64,000 nucleotides of DNA. Origin: Pelodera strongyloides. Taxonomy: Eukaryota > Nematoda > Chromadorea > Rhabditida > Rhabditidae. The notes under the pieces were generated by a model, which worked only from the letters and a program-made list of their open reading frames with translations, was not told the DNA's origin and searched no databases. Position 1 is the first letter of the stretch. Each line of letters starts with the position of its first letter. Position numbers and translations under genes: made by a program. Positions 11,617 through 21,934 of the stretch are shown piece by piece. The DNA lies in NCBI GenBank assembly GCA_036852015.1, contig JAANDG010000050.1, forward strand, positions 62,001 to 126,000. The letters run 5' to 3'.

Positions 11617-14445
11617 CTATAGTCTGCCTTGCTGGAAGTTCGATAGATTATAAAACACCGGAAATCCAGCCAGTTTTTGAGTTCTTTGCAAGATTCAATA
11701 TTTCTTACCGATTTGTGAATAATTCCGGTTCAATACCGGCCAATATTATTGCCCAGGTTTGTCTATCGTTTTCCGTCTCCTTTCAATATAAGAATCCAAA
11801 GTACGGTTCGTTGCGTAGGTTTATTAAACTTTTGCAATTACGCAACTGACGTAATAGCCCGTATTCTCGCGTCACTGGTAGGCCTCCCAATTGGGAATGA
11901 CCTACCAGTGGGAGACAAAGCGCTAATTTTGGTGTACTGGTAGGAGGCGCGTCGCATGTCGCGGTTTCCCAATTGGTAGCGGATTCGGAGGACTGTTGCA
12001 TGCATTAGACCTACCAGAGGAGATTACCACTACCAGAACCTACCACTGGTAGGCCTCTCCCATTTCCAATCTGGTAGACCTACCAGAGGAGATTGGGAAT
12101 GGCCTACCAAAAGGCCTTGCCCAACGTGGCGCGAGAATACGGGCTAATAACGCGCAAACTTGGGAAAGCACTGTTCATGAAATAATGCCCGCTTCCAGAC
12201 TTGTCGTATATTTCCTGCATCTTCTGATGAATTTCAATCCGATGACGTCATCATAACCGGGGATTCCGATTTAGTCCCTTTTCATTTATATCAACACTGG
12301 CAACCGCAAGCGGATGTAGGTTGCTTTAAAAAAATTATTCAAATTACATGTTTCAACAAAATCATGCTTGATCGAGAGCGGGTGGGGGTGCAAGACAAGA
12401 TTGCCCGTGGACGTCGGAGGTGGTGGAAACAAGCCGGCCGAGCTCGGCATCCACATCGACGATGAGCTCTTCGCAAAGAAGACTGGCGCCTCTGCAATCA
12501 AAACTCGCGAGCCACCCAAGCCTGCCCCGGTTTTGCGCAATAAATTTATTATGCAAATAACTTACCCTTAGAAAACATCTTCCTTACTCAAGAAATAATT
12601 CAGCTTTTCCTCTACAATTCTCGTTGTTGTGGGGAGTTGACTATCAAAAACCACGAATTTCCAATGTATCCCATGTGTACAATTGCGGCAAAACGAGACG
12701 AATGGAGAAGGATTTTTGGTTCGTTTCGGAATATTCACGTTCATTGTTTATTTGCAACACTTGCACAAACAAGTTATGCTGTAAACACATTGGCAATCAA
12801 TACAGATGGAGATATTATAAATAAATAAATAAATATTTATTATACTCATTAAACGAGCGCAACGCCGTGAGAGACGATGAAAAAAAAATCAAAGTAGTTT
12901 ATTCAAGAGCAAAGTCAATAAGAGGCGAGATGAATGCAGGTAGAATTTTTCGAAAAGAAACAAATTGATTTGCAGGATTCACTGACGACGCATACAATAA
13001 TGGCACAAAGCTGGAAACGATTTTAGTAGACTTTTTTGGAACTGAATTCTTTGAAGGTATTTTGATAAGGTTAGGTAATCCGGAGCAACCTAACTACTAT
13101 TTGGCAGCAAGTTATTTTCAGAAACAATTGCAGAGCCCTCTGTAAGATCCGTACAACCTGAAACTAGTTATCGTAATACAGTGAGTGCTATGCAGTACGT
13201 CTAGTTATCGTACATTGTTAGCTTTCGCACATGCTTATTTATTGCTTCCACGGTAAATAAAAGTATGGTAATGTTTTCAACTCTTCGTAGTCCAAATCAA
13301 AGTAAATATGTACACCATTTTCAGGTCCCACAAAAAAGGGTTCTCCGAATTGGTTCACAGATCAGAATATAGTTTCGTATTGGATCGACTTGTGGAAGGA
13401 AAAGTACGTGAATAATCCAAAAAAAGTTATAAACCAATTTGTTTGAAATTACAAAAATGCGATTGATCGATATTCCTTCTACTATTAGTTATGCACTACG
13501 TGCTTTAAAGCGAAATGCTAGCCCCTTTGGAAAATTTGCATATGATAAGCAAATCCTATGTATCCTATGCTAATTTTGCGCGATCGTCCACGGCAATCGC
13601 GCAAAATTAGCATAGGATACATAGGATTTGCTTATCATATGCAAATTTTCCAAAGGGGCTAGCATTTCGCTTTAAGATCTTTCCAGAGGAAACATTTTAC
13701 CCTGGAAAGTAGTGATTGTCAGAAGTTCAGAAGAGAGAGCATTTGCACTATTTTTTAGGTAAACTTTCCCGGGAAACATTTTACCCTGGAAAGTAGTGAT
13801 TGTCAGAAGTTCAGAAGAGAGAGCATTTGCACTATTTTTTAGGTACAATGGAAAAATAATGGAACAAAAAGAAGTAGTAGGCAGAATGGATCGCCTAGAT
13901 TGGCCGAATGAGACCACAATTAGCACAGTAAGGAATTATAATAATTTAAAGGGTGAGATCCACCTCGAAAACAAAAAAGTATCAGTTTTATTAGATTCCT
14001 CGTGTTTGTGTCTACCAGAATAACTAAAACAAATTTGGCAGAAAATTAGTTCCAACGAAATATTGAACAAAAAATGGCACTCGAGTACCATTATTACGAT
14101 ACGCGTTGATAGGGCGGGGTGCATGATAAACCGCGCTCTCGCCTAGGACACCTCATATAAACAAGATGTCTAATCTACTCAGCGAGGTTGGCCTGCAATA
14201 TGATCAAACTTCAAACCTTCAAAAGACGGATTTTTTTTTCGGTTTGAGTTTTTATAAATTTATAAGTTCAATTGCAGGCCAACCTCGCTGAGTATATGGA
14301 CGCACATCTTCCCATTGGAGTACTTAAAACGTGGCCGCAAGTCAGACCTCTATTCGTCAATTTATTACGAAAAGAACTTCTCTCCGCTCTACAACAATAC
14401 ATCCATTCGCTGGAAACTTTTGTTGTGCCAACCACTAATTTATAG
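11617..14445 (+). CDS. Unresolved multi-exon gene, unknown product
   Basis: I do not recognise this protein. Exon-like segments with good splice sites are 11617-11756 (SSIDYKTPEIQPVFEFF, NISYRFVNNSGSI), 12976-13056 (KLETILVDFFGTEFF), 13325-13407 (SPNWFTDQNIVSYWIDLW), a segment around 13810-14023 (VVGRMDRLDWPNE) and 14278-14445 (ANLAEYMDAHLPIGVL to a TAG). The exons at 12976 and 13325 join in phase (G|GT). A further open stretch at about 12640-12770 does not fit any phase. Possible N-glycosylation sites (NIS, NNS, NGT, NET) suggest a secreted or lumenal product. Three repeats interrupt it and one exon boundary is duplicated, so it may be decaying. The start exon is unknown. Confidence 0.35.
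11856..12145. mobile_element. 290-bp inverted-repeat element, AGCCCGTATTCTCGCG family, copy 1
   Basis: Starts AGCCCGTATTCTCGCG and ends with the inverse CGCGAGAATACGGGCT. The interior is rich in CCTACCAGTGG / CCACTGGTAGG hairpins. A copy of the same 290-bp length lies at 25869-26158 in a SNX13 intron. Non-autonomous; a TA target duplication is possible. Confidence 0.9.
13505..13675. mobile_element. Near-perfect TTAA-flanked palindrome, copy 1
   Basis: TTAAAGCGAAATGCTAGCCC at the left and its inverse at the right, with the two halves matching almost base for base about a GATCGTCCACGGCAATCG centre. A second, slightly shortened copy is at 35081-35226. The outer bases AGCGAAAT are shared with the AGCGAAATACC family, which suggests mobilisation by the same transposase. 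Confidence 0.9.
13688..13845. repeat. 84-bp tandem duplication across an exon edge
   Basis: Two copies (13688-13761 and 13772-13845, offset 84 bp) share GGAAACATTTTACCCTGG through CACTATTTTTTAGGTA. The unit contains the presumed acceptor side of an exon in the unresolved gene, so the acceptor is duplicated. Confidence 0.9.
14176..14294. repeat. 24-bp-arm hairpin over a splice acceptor
   Basis: TACTCAGCGAGGTTGGCCTG is matched by its inverse at 14271-14294, with about 70 bp between the 24-bp arms. The right arm spans the TTGCAG acceptor and first codons of the exon at 14278. Confidence 0.8.
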
Positions 14446-14688
14446 AAAAGGCTTTAGTATTTTCTCTTTTCTTTGATTCCATTTACAGTATTATCATCTT
14501 TTATCAACTGAAAGAATCAGGCAACTGGAAATAAATTATTATTATTGTGTGTCGGTGATTCGGGTGGAAAAATAAATTTTTCAAGTCTAATTATGTTTTG
14601 TTCTTACAACTACAGTACACAAAGGCATTGGAAATGTCCTCACAATCAGCATCGAGGTAGAAATAAATTGAAATCTTACAGATAAAGC

Positions 14689-16138
14689 TAGGGACCGGAA
14701 GCCATCTTTTCATTATTTACCAATCCTAACGAACGATATACCAAACGATCCCCAATGAGCTCCAGTATACTAATATGCTATATTTATAACAAATTTTCAA
14801 TTACCCGATCTGTAATTGCCAAAAAACCGCGCGCGCTATTACTACTGAAACGGGGATAATTTTAGAGCGGCAGAGTGGCATGGGTCCCTCTCTCCCTCGC
14901 TGTCTGCGCGCCGCAATATGGGAGCGAAAAGAGCTTCATTATCAAGTGATCCTTATCACATAATCATAATGAGAAACCGATAGCTAGCTAATCAAGCTAA
15001 GTAGTCAGTAGAGCTTTTGCGAGTTCAGTCAAAACAAACAACAGTGAAACCATCATTAATTTCAAGACAAAACACACATATCAAAGGGAAACCCGATGAC
15101 CGGAACCCAACTTTATTCCATTCAAAACACAGCACGAAAAAGCAACACTCAAAGTAGAAGAGCTCCTCAGAACCCTACTAACAATAAGTGAAGAATCTAC
15201 ACGTTGAATCCCCGCTCGACCAAAATTCTAAGTGCTACATACCTGAATATAGTAACAGTGACCGCCTGCTTGAAGAAGGCGAACACTTCTCATCTGCTGT
15301 AGAATAAATATGCGACGGAACTGAAATAGAAAAATAATAAACACACCAAAATAAATTGTAAGGAAAAACACAAACGAATTAGGCTGCAACAAGAGTAAAT
15401 ATAACGGCACTCTATTAACTACTTGCCTATAAAAACAAACAAACGCAAACTGCACTAGAAAATAGCATAAAATTTGAAAAACATTAAAAAATAATTTAGA
15501 ATTTTGAAAAAGTAGGATTTCTCCCCCGTTGTGAGATCATGAAAAACATAACGCAATTTGGAGAGACGCAGACCTAAACTACGGTAGACAGCGCGCGGTA
15601 TTAGACTTCGGCGGCAACCAACACGACTTGGTCAACTTCAACAAATATTTTCTCAAAAACACCTCGATGGATTTTCTTTATTTTTTTCTCCAAAAATTAC
15701 CCAAACGATAAGCATTCGAATGATATAAGACACATGGTTTCCCTTTCAGTGATCTCTCTTTTATTACCAAAACCCGAAAAAATGCGATTTTCCCATAGTA
15801 AACAAGCATTGTTTGTAACTTTTGTTTACCTCCGTCGAATTCTCTGATTTTTTGCTATTTTGTAGCTTACTAATTACTTATTCATTATTTATCGGTCCCA
15901 GCGCTTCCCCTTTCCATACAAACATATTATTTCAATGTGTACCAAATTCACAAAATAGGTAAATTGAGACACGTGGATTAAATAAAAATAATTTAAACAT
16001 GTGTTTTCGGCTCATTATATATTGTTTTACACGCATAAAGATATGGAGCGCGAGCGCTCTTTCTCTCTACTCTGTCCTACTGTAGTTTTTCTATCGCCTC
16101 TTTTCGCGTGTGAAAGTGGGCGGGGCTTCCGGTCCCTA
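14689..16138. mobile_element. 1450-bp element with 8-bp target duplication (hAT-like)
   Basis: GATAAAGC occurs at 14681-14688 and again at 16139-16146. Between them the ends are exact inverses: TAGGGACCGGAAGCC and GGCTTCCGGTCCCTA. An 8-bp duplication and TAGGG-type ends fit the hAT superfamily. The interior is AT-rich with no convincing transposase frame, so it looks non-autonomous or decayed. The subterminal parts contain GCGCGC tracts (near 14829 and 15592). Confidence 0.85.
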
Positions 16139-16146
16139 GATAAAGC

Positions 16147-17097
16147 GACTCTAAACGTCTAAACTAAACATAGCAAACTCTAAACCTTTTTCACAACTTC
16201 ATCAGTATATACTATGTACAGTACTATTCCTTGTGATCCTGTTATTGGCCTCCTATGGCATTGCATGCTAATTTTTATCCCTTTGAAGATCTAGTAGATC
16301 CACAGATATGCAGATTTTCATATTTGATATTGAGTGTGCCTGAAACAGGATATATGAAATTATAATTTCGTTTTCTATTTTCTTTTTCAGAATCAGCACT
16401 CTAGCTGGAAGCCCTTATTATAATTTCATTGGCTAATTTGAAGTGAATACCTAGTTTGATGCATCAAATCCGAGCTTTATTTACTTTTTTGATAGAACGG
16501 TTCTCTGCAATTGAATTTAAGTAAACACATTTCAGCCAGTTAATTATGTTCATTATGATTTTATTTTGAATTTATCAAATCTATCAACTTTACTTCAATT
16601 AGAACTAAAAAATAACACACCATAATTTTCCAAAACTCAAATAAAACCGGATTGCAAACTATAGAATAGTTGAGTTTCCTTGAAGGACGTTTTTTTTTTA
16701 AACTTTTCTCTTGTTTCCAAATTTCCACTATGTTTCTTTTCAAGCTGTCTTTTAAAAACACCGAACATTTGAATTATTTACATGAAGTGAGCCTAGAGAG
16801 GAATGCACTATTCCTTGCATTCCTGCAAAGGGTGTCCGTTGTGTAACTATCTATGCACGGCATGTAAATAAATATAAAAATTAACTTCGCACAATCGTTT
16901 GACCATTTGATCATATAATTAAACAGTTGTAAGAAAAACACGGGGAGAAATACATAAATATACTTCGACATTAGAAGGAAAAAGAATACATGTCGTATTC
17001 AAGTTTTTGACGTGACTAAATATAAGATATTGTCTCATTTTTAAAACAATGCCATAAAATTGTTTCAAATATTAATGTTTCCCTGGCGATCTGCATA
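16147..17097. other. AT-rich intergenic stretch
   Basis: No coding exon, inverted repeat or other structure recognised. It probably contains the promoter of the gene starting at 17161. Confidence 0.5.
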
Positions 17098-17160
17098 ATG
17101 AAATATTTTAGTTTCTCTCCTTTTCGTATGTACACTCGGCTGGGACAAAATACACCAAAA

Positions 17161-20100
17161 ATGGCTCCATATTCGCGGATTGTGATATTTTGTGCAACTT
17201 GTTGTCTACTGTATTTTGTCATTCAATTTCGTTCGAAAATAATTTCTCAACAACCAACTCGAGTCAGATATCCTTGTACAAATTGGAATGAAACAGAGAA
17301 TGTAAGTAAAAAGTTTATTTAAAGCGAACCACCAGCTGGTTTTTGAAACACATCGAGTACACCAGCATTCTTACGCAACTTATGCAAATGACCATAAATT
17401 AGAATAAAATATCGAGCTAAATTCGAGCAATTTATCATTTATGGGATTTATGGCCGTTTGTAGTAGCACAACCACTTCGGCGGCCTTAGGATTATCATCA
17501 TGAAAAATGGTTTTCTAGGCAGTATAACATCCGCTTTTTGAAACGCATGATGGACAGCTGTATTACTATGCACTTGATAGCTCGATTTTGTATTCTGATC
17601 ATGGTCATTTGCACATGATGCATGGATATGTAGTTATCCAAAATCCGTTTCAAAAACCGACTTTTATGTAACTAAAAATGAATCAAGTAATACGAAGCTG
17701 GTAATTCTTCAGAAACTACCAACAAAAGTGGACGAGCGGTGTTTCTGTGGAACTCAGGACGTAAGTGGTATTACAGCGTAAAACTCCGCGCCATTGTCGC
17801 GCACAAAAAGAGTGTCCACAGGGGCGCGGCACACAACCACCCCATTTCTAGGGCGCGCGCGGCGAGGCGCCAGTTGGTGGCAGGTGGCGCACCTGAGGCG
17901 TGCGCTAACTGGAACTGAACTCCTGTAGCGCAACCCCGCGCAACCCCTGTGGCACACAGATTTTTGTGCCCGGCGTTGTCGCCGAGTTTCATCAGTGTAC
18001 GGTAATAGACATTGAGAAATAATGTTTTCCATTTTCCCTGTAGTAAAGTGTATTTTCCATTGCACATCTACACAAGCCGATAGAATTCAAACTGTCAAAG
18101 TCATAAGTATCAGAAAATAAACATTCAGATGTGCTACCGTCCATTTATCGATGGAAATCTGACCATTCGTGAAGAAGGAGTGCCATTTTCGTGTGAATTG
18201 AATGATTTGATTACATCGGAAGAATCACTAAAAACTCCACTAAGACAACTGAAATTTGAAGATTTGGTCCTAGTAACCTATGGATCAAAAACATTTTTCG
18301 ATCAATTTACTTGGAGTTTTAAAACATGGAAACCATTGTTGCGGAGCCACAAAATGGTGGTTTTCGACCTGGGATTTACGCACAAGCAGGTTAGGCCATG
18401 TTGACTTACTAGGAATATAAACTTACAGTCAATATATCCAGTTAGTTAAATAATTTTGTTGTAAGGTAAAAGGGTTTGGGAAGCAAGTAAGAAAATGCAA
18501 CTGAATTCAACTCTGGTATGAGAATAAGAAACTATCGATCAGTTCAGATTCGGGATCCTATAAAGTATTCATTGTTCGTACTTGGTTAATTTATTTGGTA
18601 ATGATGCGGCTTCCGTTCAGGTCGAAATCCTTGAACACCTACAAAACGTCACTGTTCACAAAATTGATTATTCAAGGTACCCAAAACATGTTTCTACAAT
18701 GGGTCAACATGTCTACGGGTTTAAAGGAGCAGTATTGTTGGTCAGTGTTTTATTTCGCTTAAATTTTGTTTAAAGGTTATGCCATCAGCAATGCCCACGC
18801 ACTCTGCGCAAGAAAGCAAGGATGTGTTGTTCCTCGATTTTAAAATATTTTCCGAACAATTTCAGGAAGCTTACAAAATGTTCGATTTATTTCTGTTCAT
18901 GGATACGAGTATTCAACTCAGAAAAGTGAACACATTAAGAGAATATGTGGATACAATGCTACACGATATGGTAATGTTCTTGATGTTTACAATGAAGATG
19001 TTTCATCTGGCAGCCATAGAGAAGAAAATAACTAGTACTAATACTAACTACGTTCTCAGGCGCGCAGCGCGGACATGCGCATCCACGTCCGCGGGAAAGA
19101 GATGGTTTTTGGCATGGGAAAGGCGACATTAAAATTAGATTATAAAATGAATAAATATTGTCTAGATTCCTCCACTCAGCCTTTGTTTGCACACGGACCA
19201 TTCGAATACGCAAATGACACATTTTGGTGAATTTTACTTTATAAATGTTTTCTCATATAGAGAAAGTAGCAGCCAAAATTCCTACGCCTTCCGCTTTAGT
19301 ATCTAGCGATATACTGCATTGCTAGCTATCTTAATATAAGCCCATATGCTTGAGGTAGTATGCTGGTAAAGTGAAGTTACGACCTACTACTTACGCAGTG
19401 CGATCGCAATTGTGAGTGAAATCTGTTTTTAGGAATGTACAAATACCTGCCAATTCGAAAAGAACTCAACGATCGGCAACAGTTTGGATCTGGGCTAATT
19501 CTTGTAAAACGATCCAAATTTGCCTACAATATCATCCGATGGTAGTTCATTATCTCATTTTTTTTATCATTTTCAATTTGATTATGATTATTTCGTCTTA
19601 ATTGATCTGCGCGAACTGTGTATACTTATTTATTTCTTAAAGACATATATTTTGTACGAAACAGGGACTTAGAAATAGCTGAATTGAACGGGCAGAAAAA
19701 AAACGTCAATTTTTAGTCCTCATTGTCAATCTGAACATAAAATAACCTTGTCGAATATGTTGAAGGTTTGCAGGTTTGCACTGTGCGCATTTACAAAACA
19801 TTGCATTGCTCCACTCGGATCATTTCAAGAATGTCCGCCCATTGGAAATGGAGAGATTAGACGAATTTGTCATCGGTAAGTTGCCGTAGTCACCCTTGTG
19901 CAAAAAATAGGCGCCGCAGTTCTTTGTATGCTCGTTGAAGTGCCACGCGGGTCTTATAACACTTTTATTGAATCTTAAAAATGCAGCAAATCTTCCACAA
20001 ACAAAAGCTTTAACCCGAATCCCAGAAGCCCAGATGAGAAATGCCCTGGACCAGGACAACCAGGTTCGCCGATGCTCCAGATGTCAGAGCAGAGATGTAG

Positions 20101-20655
20101 TCCTCTCTCGGGACGGCCAAGAGAGGGCGAAGGACCTTTGATGGCTAAGGCCTTGTTGATGGTGGATGGTGGGAGGGCTCTGGGGGTGGGGGGGGGGGGG
20201 GGCACTACACGCAGGATTAGTGAGGAAACCTGGCCTGAGTGCCGCCTACACTGGGCCTGAGAAAAGTGGGCCGCCACCTCTGGGCGCACCCGTTTGTTGT
20301 ATGCAGCACATCGGCCAAAGTCCACGTTGTAATAGAGTGCACAATTTTGTTTCTGAAACAAAATTTTCATGTAAACCCGGCATTTAAAGTGGTGGTAACA
20401 ACAAAGTTATTTTTATTTCTCGTTATTTATACACATAATGTGCAACGTAAGACAAAGAAATTTCTCTATTATTCTTTATTTTATACCAGTTTACCCACAC
20501 TCTATTTTAGGTACGACCAAAGTGCGCTGAACATTTTAATCCGGAATCAAATGCTGGAATCGTCAAATAATTGTACAGCGAACTACGAAAATAACAATAT
20601 TTTCGCCGATGCATTTCTGGTGAAAAGAGATGACAACAGAATTAAGGGATTGTGA
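17161..20655 (+). CDS. DUF1647-like type II membrane protein
   Basis: Nine exons read in phase to 363 aa: 17161-17301, 17713-17760, 18129-18389, 18621-18740, 18866-18970, 19166-19226, 19433-19541, 19774-19875, 20511-20655. A short cytoplasmic N-terminus (MAPYSR) is followed by one hydrophobic signal-anchor (IVIFCATCCLLYFVIQF), so the rest is probably lumenal, in the Golgi or ER. Features I associate with nematode DUF1647 proteins are LVTYGSKTFF, VVFDLGF, IDYSRYPKHV, FLFMDTSIQL, THFGMYKYL, GSGLILVKR, WFALCAF and YDQSALNILIRNQ. The VVFDLGF and MDTSIQL blocks resemble the core of GT-A glycosyltransferases, so a glycosyltransferase-like role is possible but not shown. An in-frame ATG at 17098 would add 21 residues; 17161 is preferred for its position just before the signal-anchor. 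Exon 6 is the least certain. Confidence 0.8.
17319..17670. repeat. Two partial AGCGAAATACC-type fragments
   Basis: TTAAAGCGAACCACCAGCTGG begins a left end at 17319. A second piece runs from CCGCTTTTTGAAACGC near 17530 to TCCGTTTCAAAAACCGAC near 17645. They sit in intron 1 of the DUF1647-like gene. Confidence 0.65.
19058..19125. repeat. GC-rich half-element (AGGCGCGCAGCGCG)
   Basis: A CG-rich block beginning AGGCGCGCAGCGCGGACATG, followed by TCCGCGGGAAAGAGATGG. It matches one arm of the element at 45075-45233. It lies in an intron of the DUF1647-like gene and stands out from the AT-rich surroundings. Confidence 0.5.
20080..20300. repeat. G-rich insertion with 15-G run
   Basis: A GC-rich block in the last intron of the DUF1647-like gene. 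It includes a run of 15 G at about 20188-20202 and the palindromic tract CCTCTCTCGGGACGGCCAAG with AGAGGG. Composition differs sharply from the flanking intron. Confidence 0.6.
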
Positions 20656-21055
20656 AGTTTTATCAATAAAATGAAGACCACAACAGATTACAGTTACATT
20701 GATCGTCACTTTGTAAACAAAGAATCTATTCAAGTTTCAACAGCAAGATTTGTTGTAATATTATTGTTCCGAGTGGTGTGGAATGTGGAATGCGATTTTT
20801 CAAACATAGTTGGGACCAATGCGCTCCCATGTTACCCATGTATTGTATTCAAATGCGGTCCATTCTGTGTACATTCCGCCATACATGGTAATTCAGTACC
20901 CAACATCGTTTTCAAAGGGTGCAGCAGGGGCGCCGCAGTGGCGAGATTTGGCATTGCACGCCTTTCGCGAACCCGCGCCGCTGTGGCGGAGCCTATACTT
21001 TGAGCGGCGATGGCACGGGGTTCCGCGTTGGTAGCTGTTGCGTTCGCACGACCTT

Positions 21056-21375
21056 GCCAGGGATGGTTCGTGACCATTTGGTGACCAACTAATGACAGTT
21101 TTCGATGAAACTTGGTCACGAGTTGCTCACGAATTGGTCAGGCCCACGGAAAAACCAGTGAACCGCCACCAAATGAGTGCACCCATTTCCTAAGTAAGTA
21201 GTTGTTGGCCCATCACCAGATGGTTTTTGCCGAAGAAACCATCTGGTGACTGGTTCGTGACCATTTGGTGACCAACTGAGACTGTTTTCGATGAAACTTG
21301 GTGACGAATTGGTCACCAAATGGGCGGGCTCACAAAAAAAAAACAGTGAACCGTCACCAAATGGGTTCATCCAAT
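21056..21375. repeat. Diverged direct repeats (GGTTCGTGACCATTTGGTGA)
   Basis: Two blocks of about 120-140 bp start at about 21064 and 21249. Shared strings include TCGTGACCATTTGGTGACCA, TTTTCGATGAAACTTGGT and CAGTGAACCG. Partial relatives (GTGAACCGTCACCAAAT) recur near 51220. The repeats lie between the DUF1647-like gene and SNX13. Confidence 0.7.
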
Positions 21376-21934
21376 TATTATGAAACGTTTCACAATCCTA
21401 CGGTATAGTAACTCCGCTTCTCTAAGTTCACTCCATGGGTGTGATTTCAAATAATTTGGCTTTGGTCAAAAAAAAACACTTTCTCAAGGCTTCAGTAAAA
21501 TGAAGAATACGACGTAACTGCGTTGAGACGGCAGAGATGCGGAGACCGCAGACTGGTGCGGACCGCACGACCACAGACCGCAAGGACGCGGGCCGCGCGT
21601 TTCGTACCCCGTTTAGTGCAGTGTTTGCACTGGCTTTACAAAAATATGCCAAAATACACAATTTTGGTTTTTTTTATAATTTTGTTTCACGCATTTTTAA
21701 TCTTTTTAAATTTATTTATAGGTGTGTATGTATTGATAATTCGTAATCCAGAGAGTCGAGAGAGCTTCGGAAATGTCATATATTTTATGTCCTGTTAGTT
21801 GTTGGACGTTAAATTTACTGACGTCCTCCATTTTTGTTGTCTTTTCGAGCAAATTATTTAATATTGTTTCAGCAAACAATGTTTGTTACTTCATTCAACT
21901 AAGTACACTGGGATTTCTTTTCTCCACGTCAACT

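Noticed and set aside
12286..12571. Overlapping open frames on both strands near 12.3-12.6 kb
   Set aside because: GC-rich local sequence keeps several frames open at once; none has splice borders fitting the neighbouring exons.
18776..18865. Extension of DUF1647-like exon 5 upstream (VMPSAMPTHSAQ)
   Set aside because: Splicing at 18866 joins GAVLL directly to EAYKMFDLF, which keeps the family pattern; the upstream stretch has no match.
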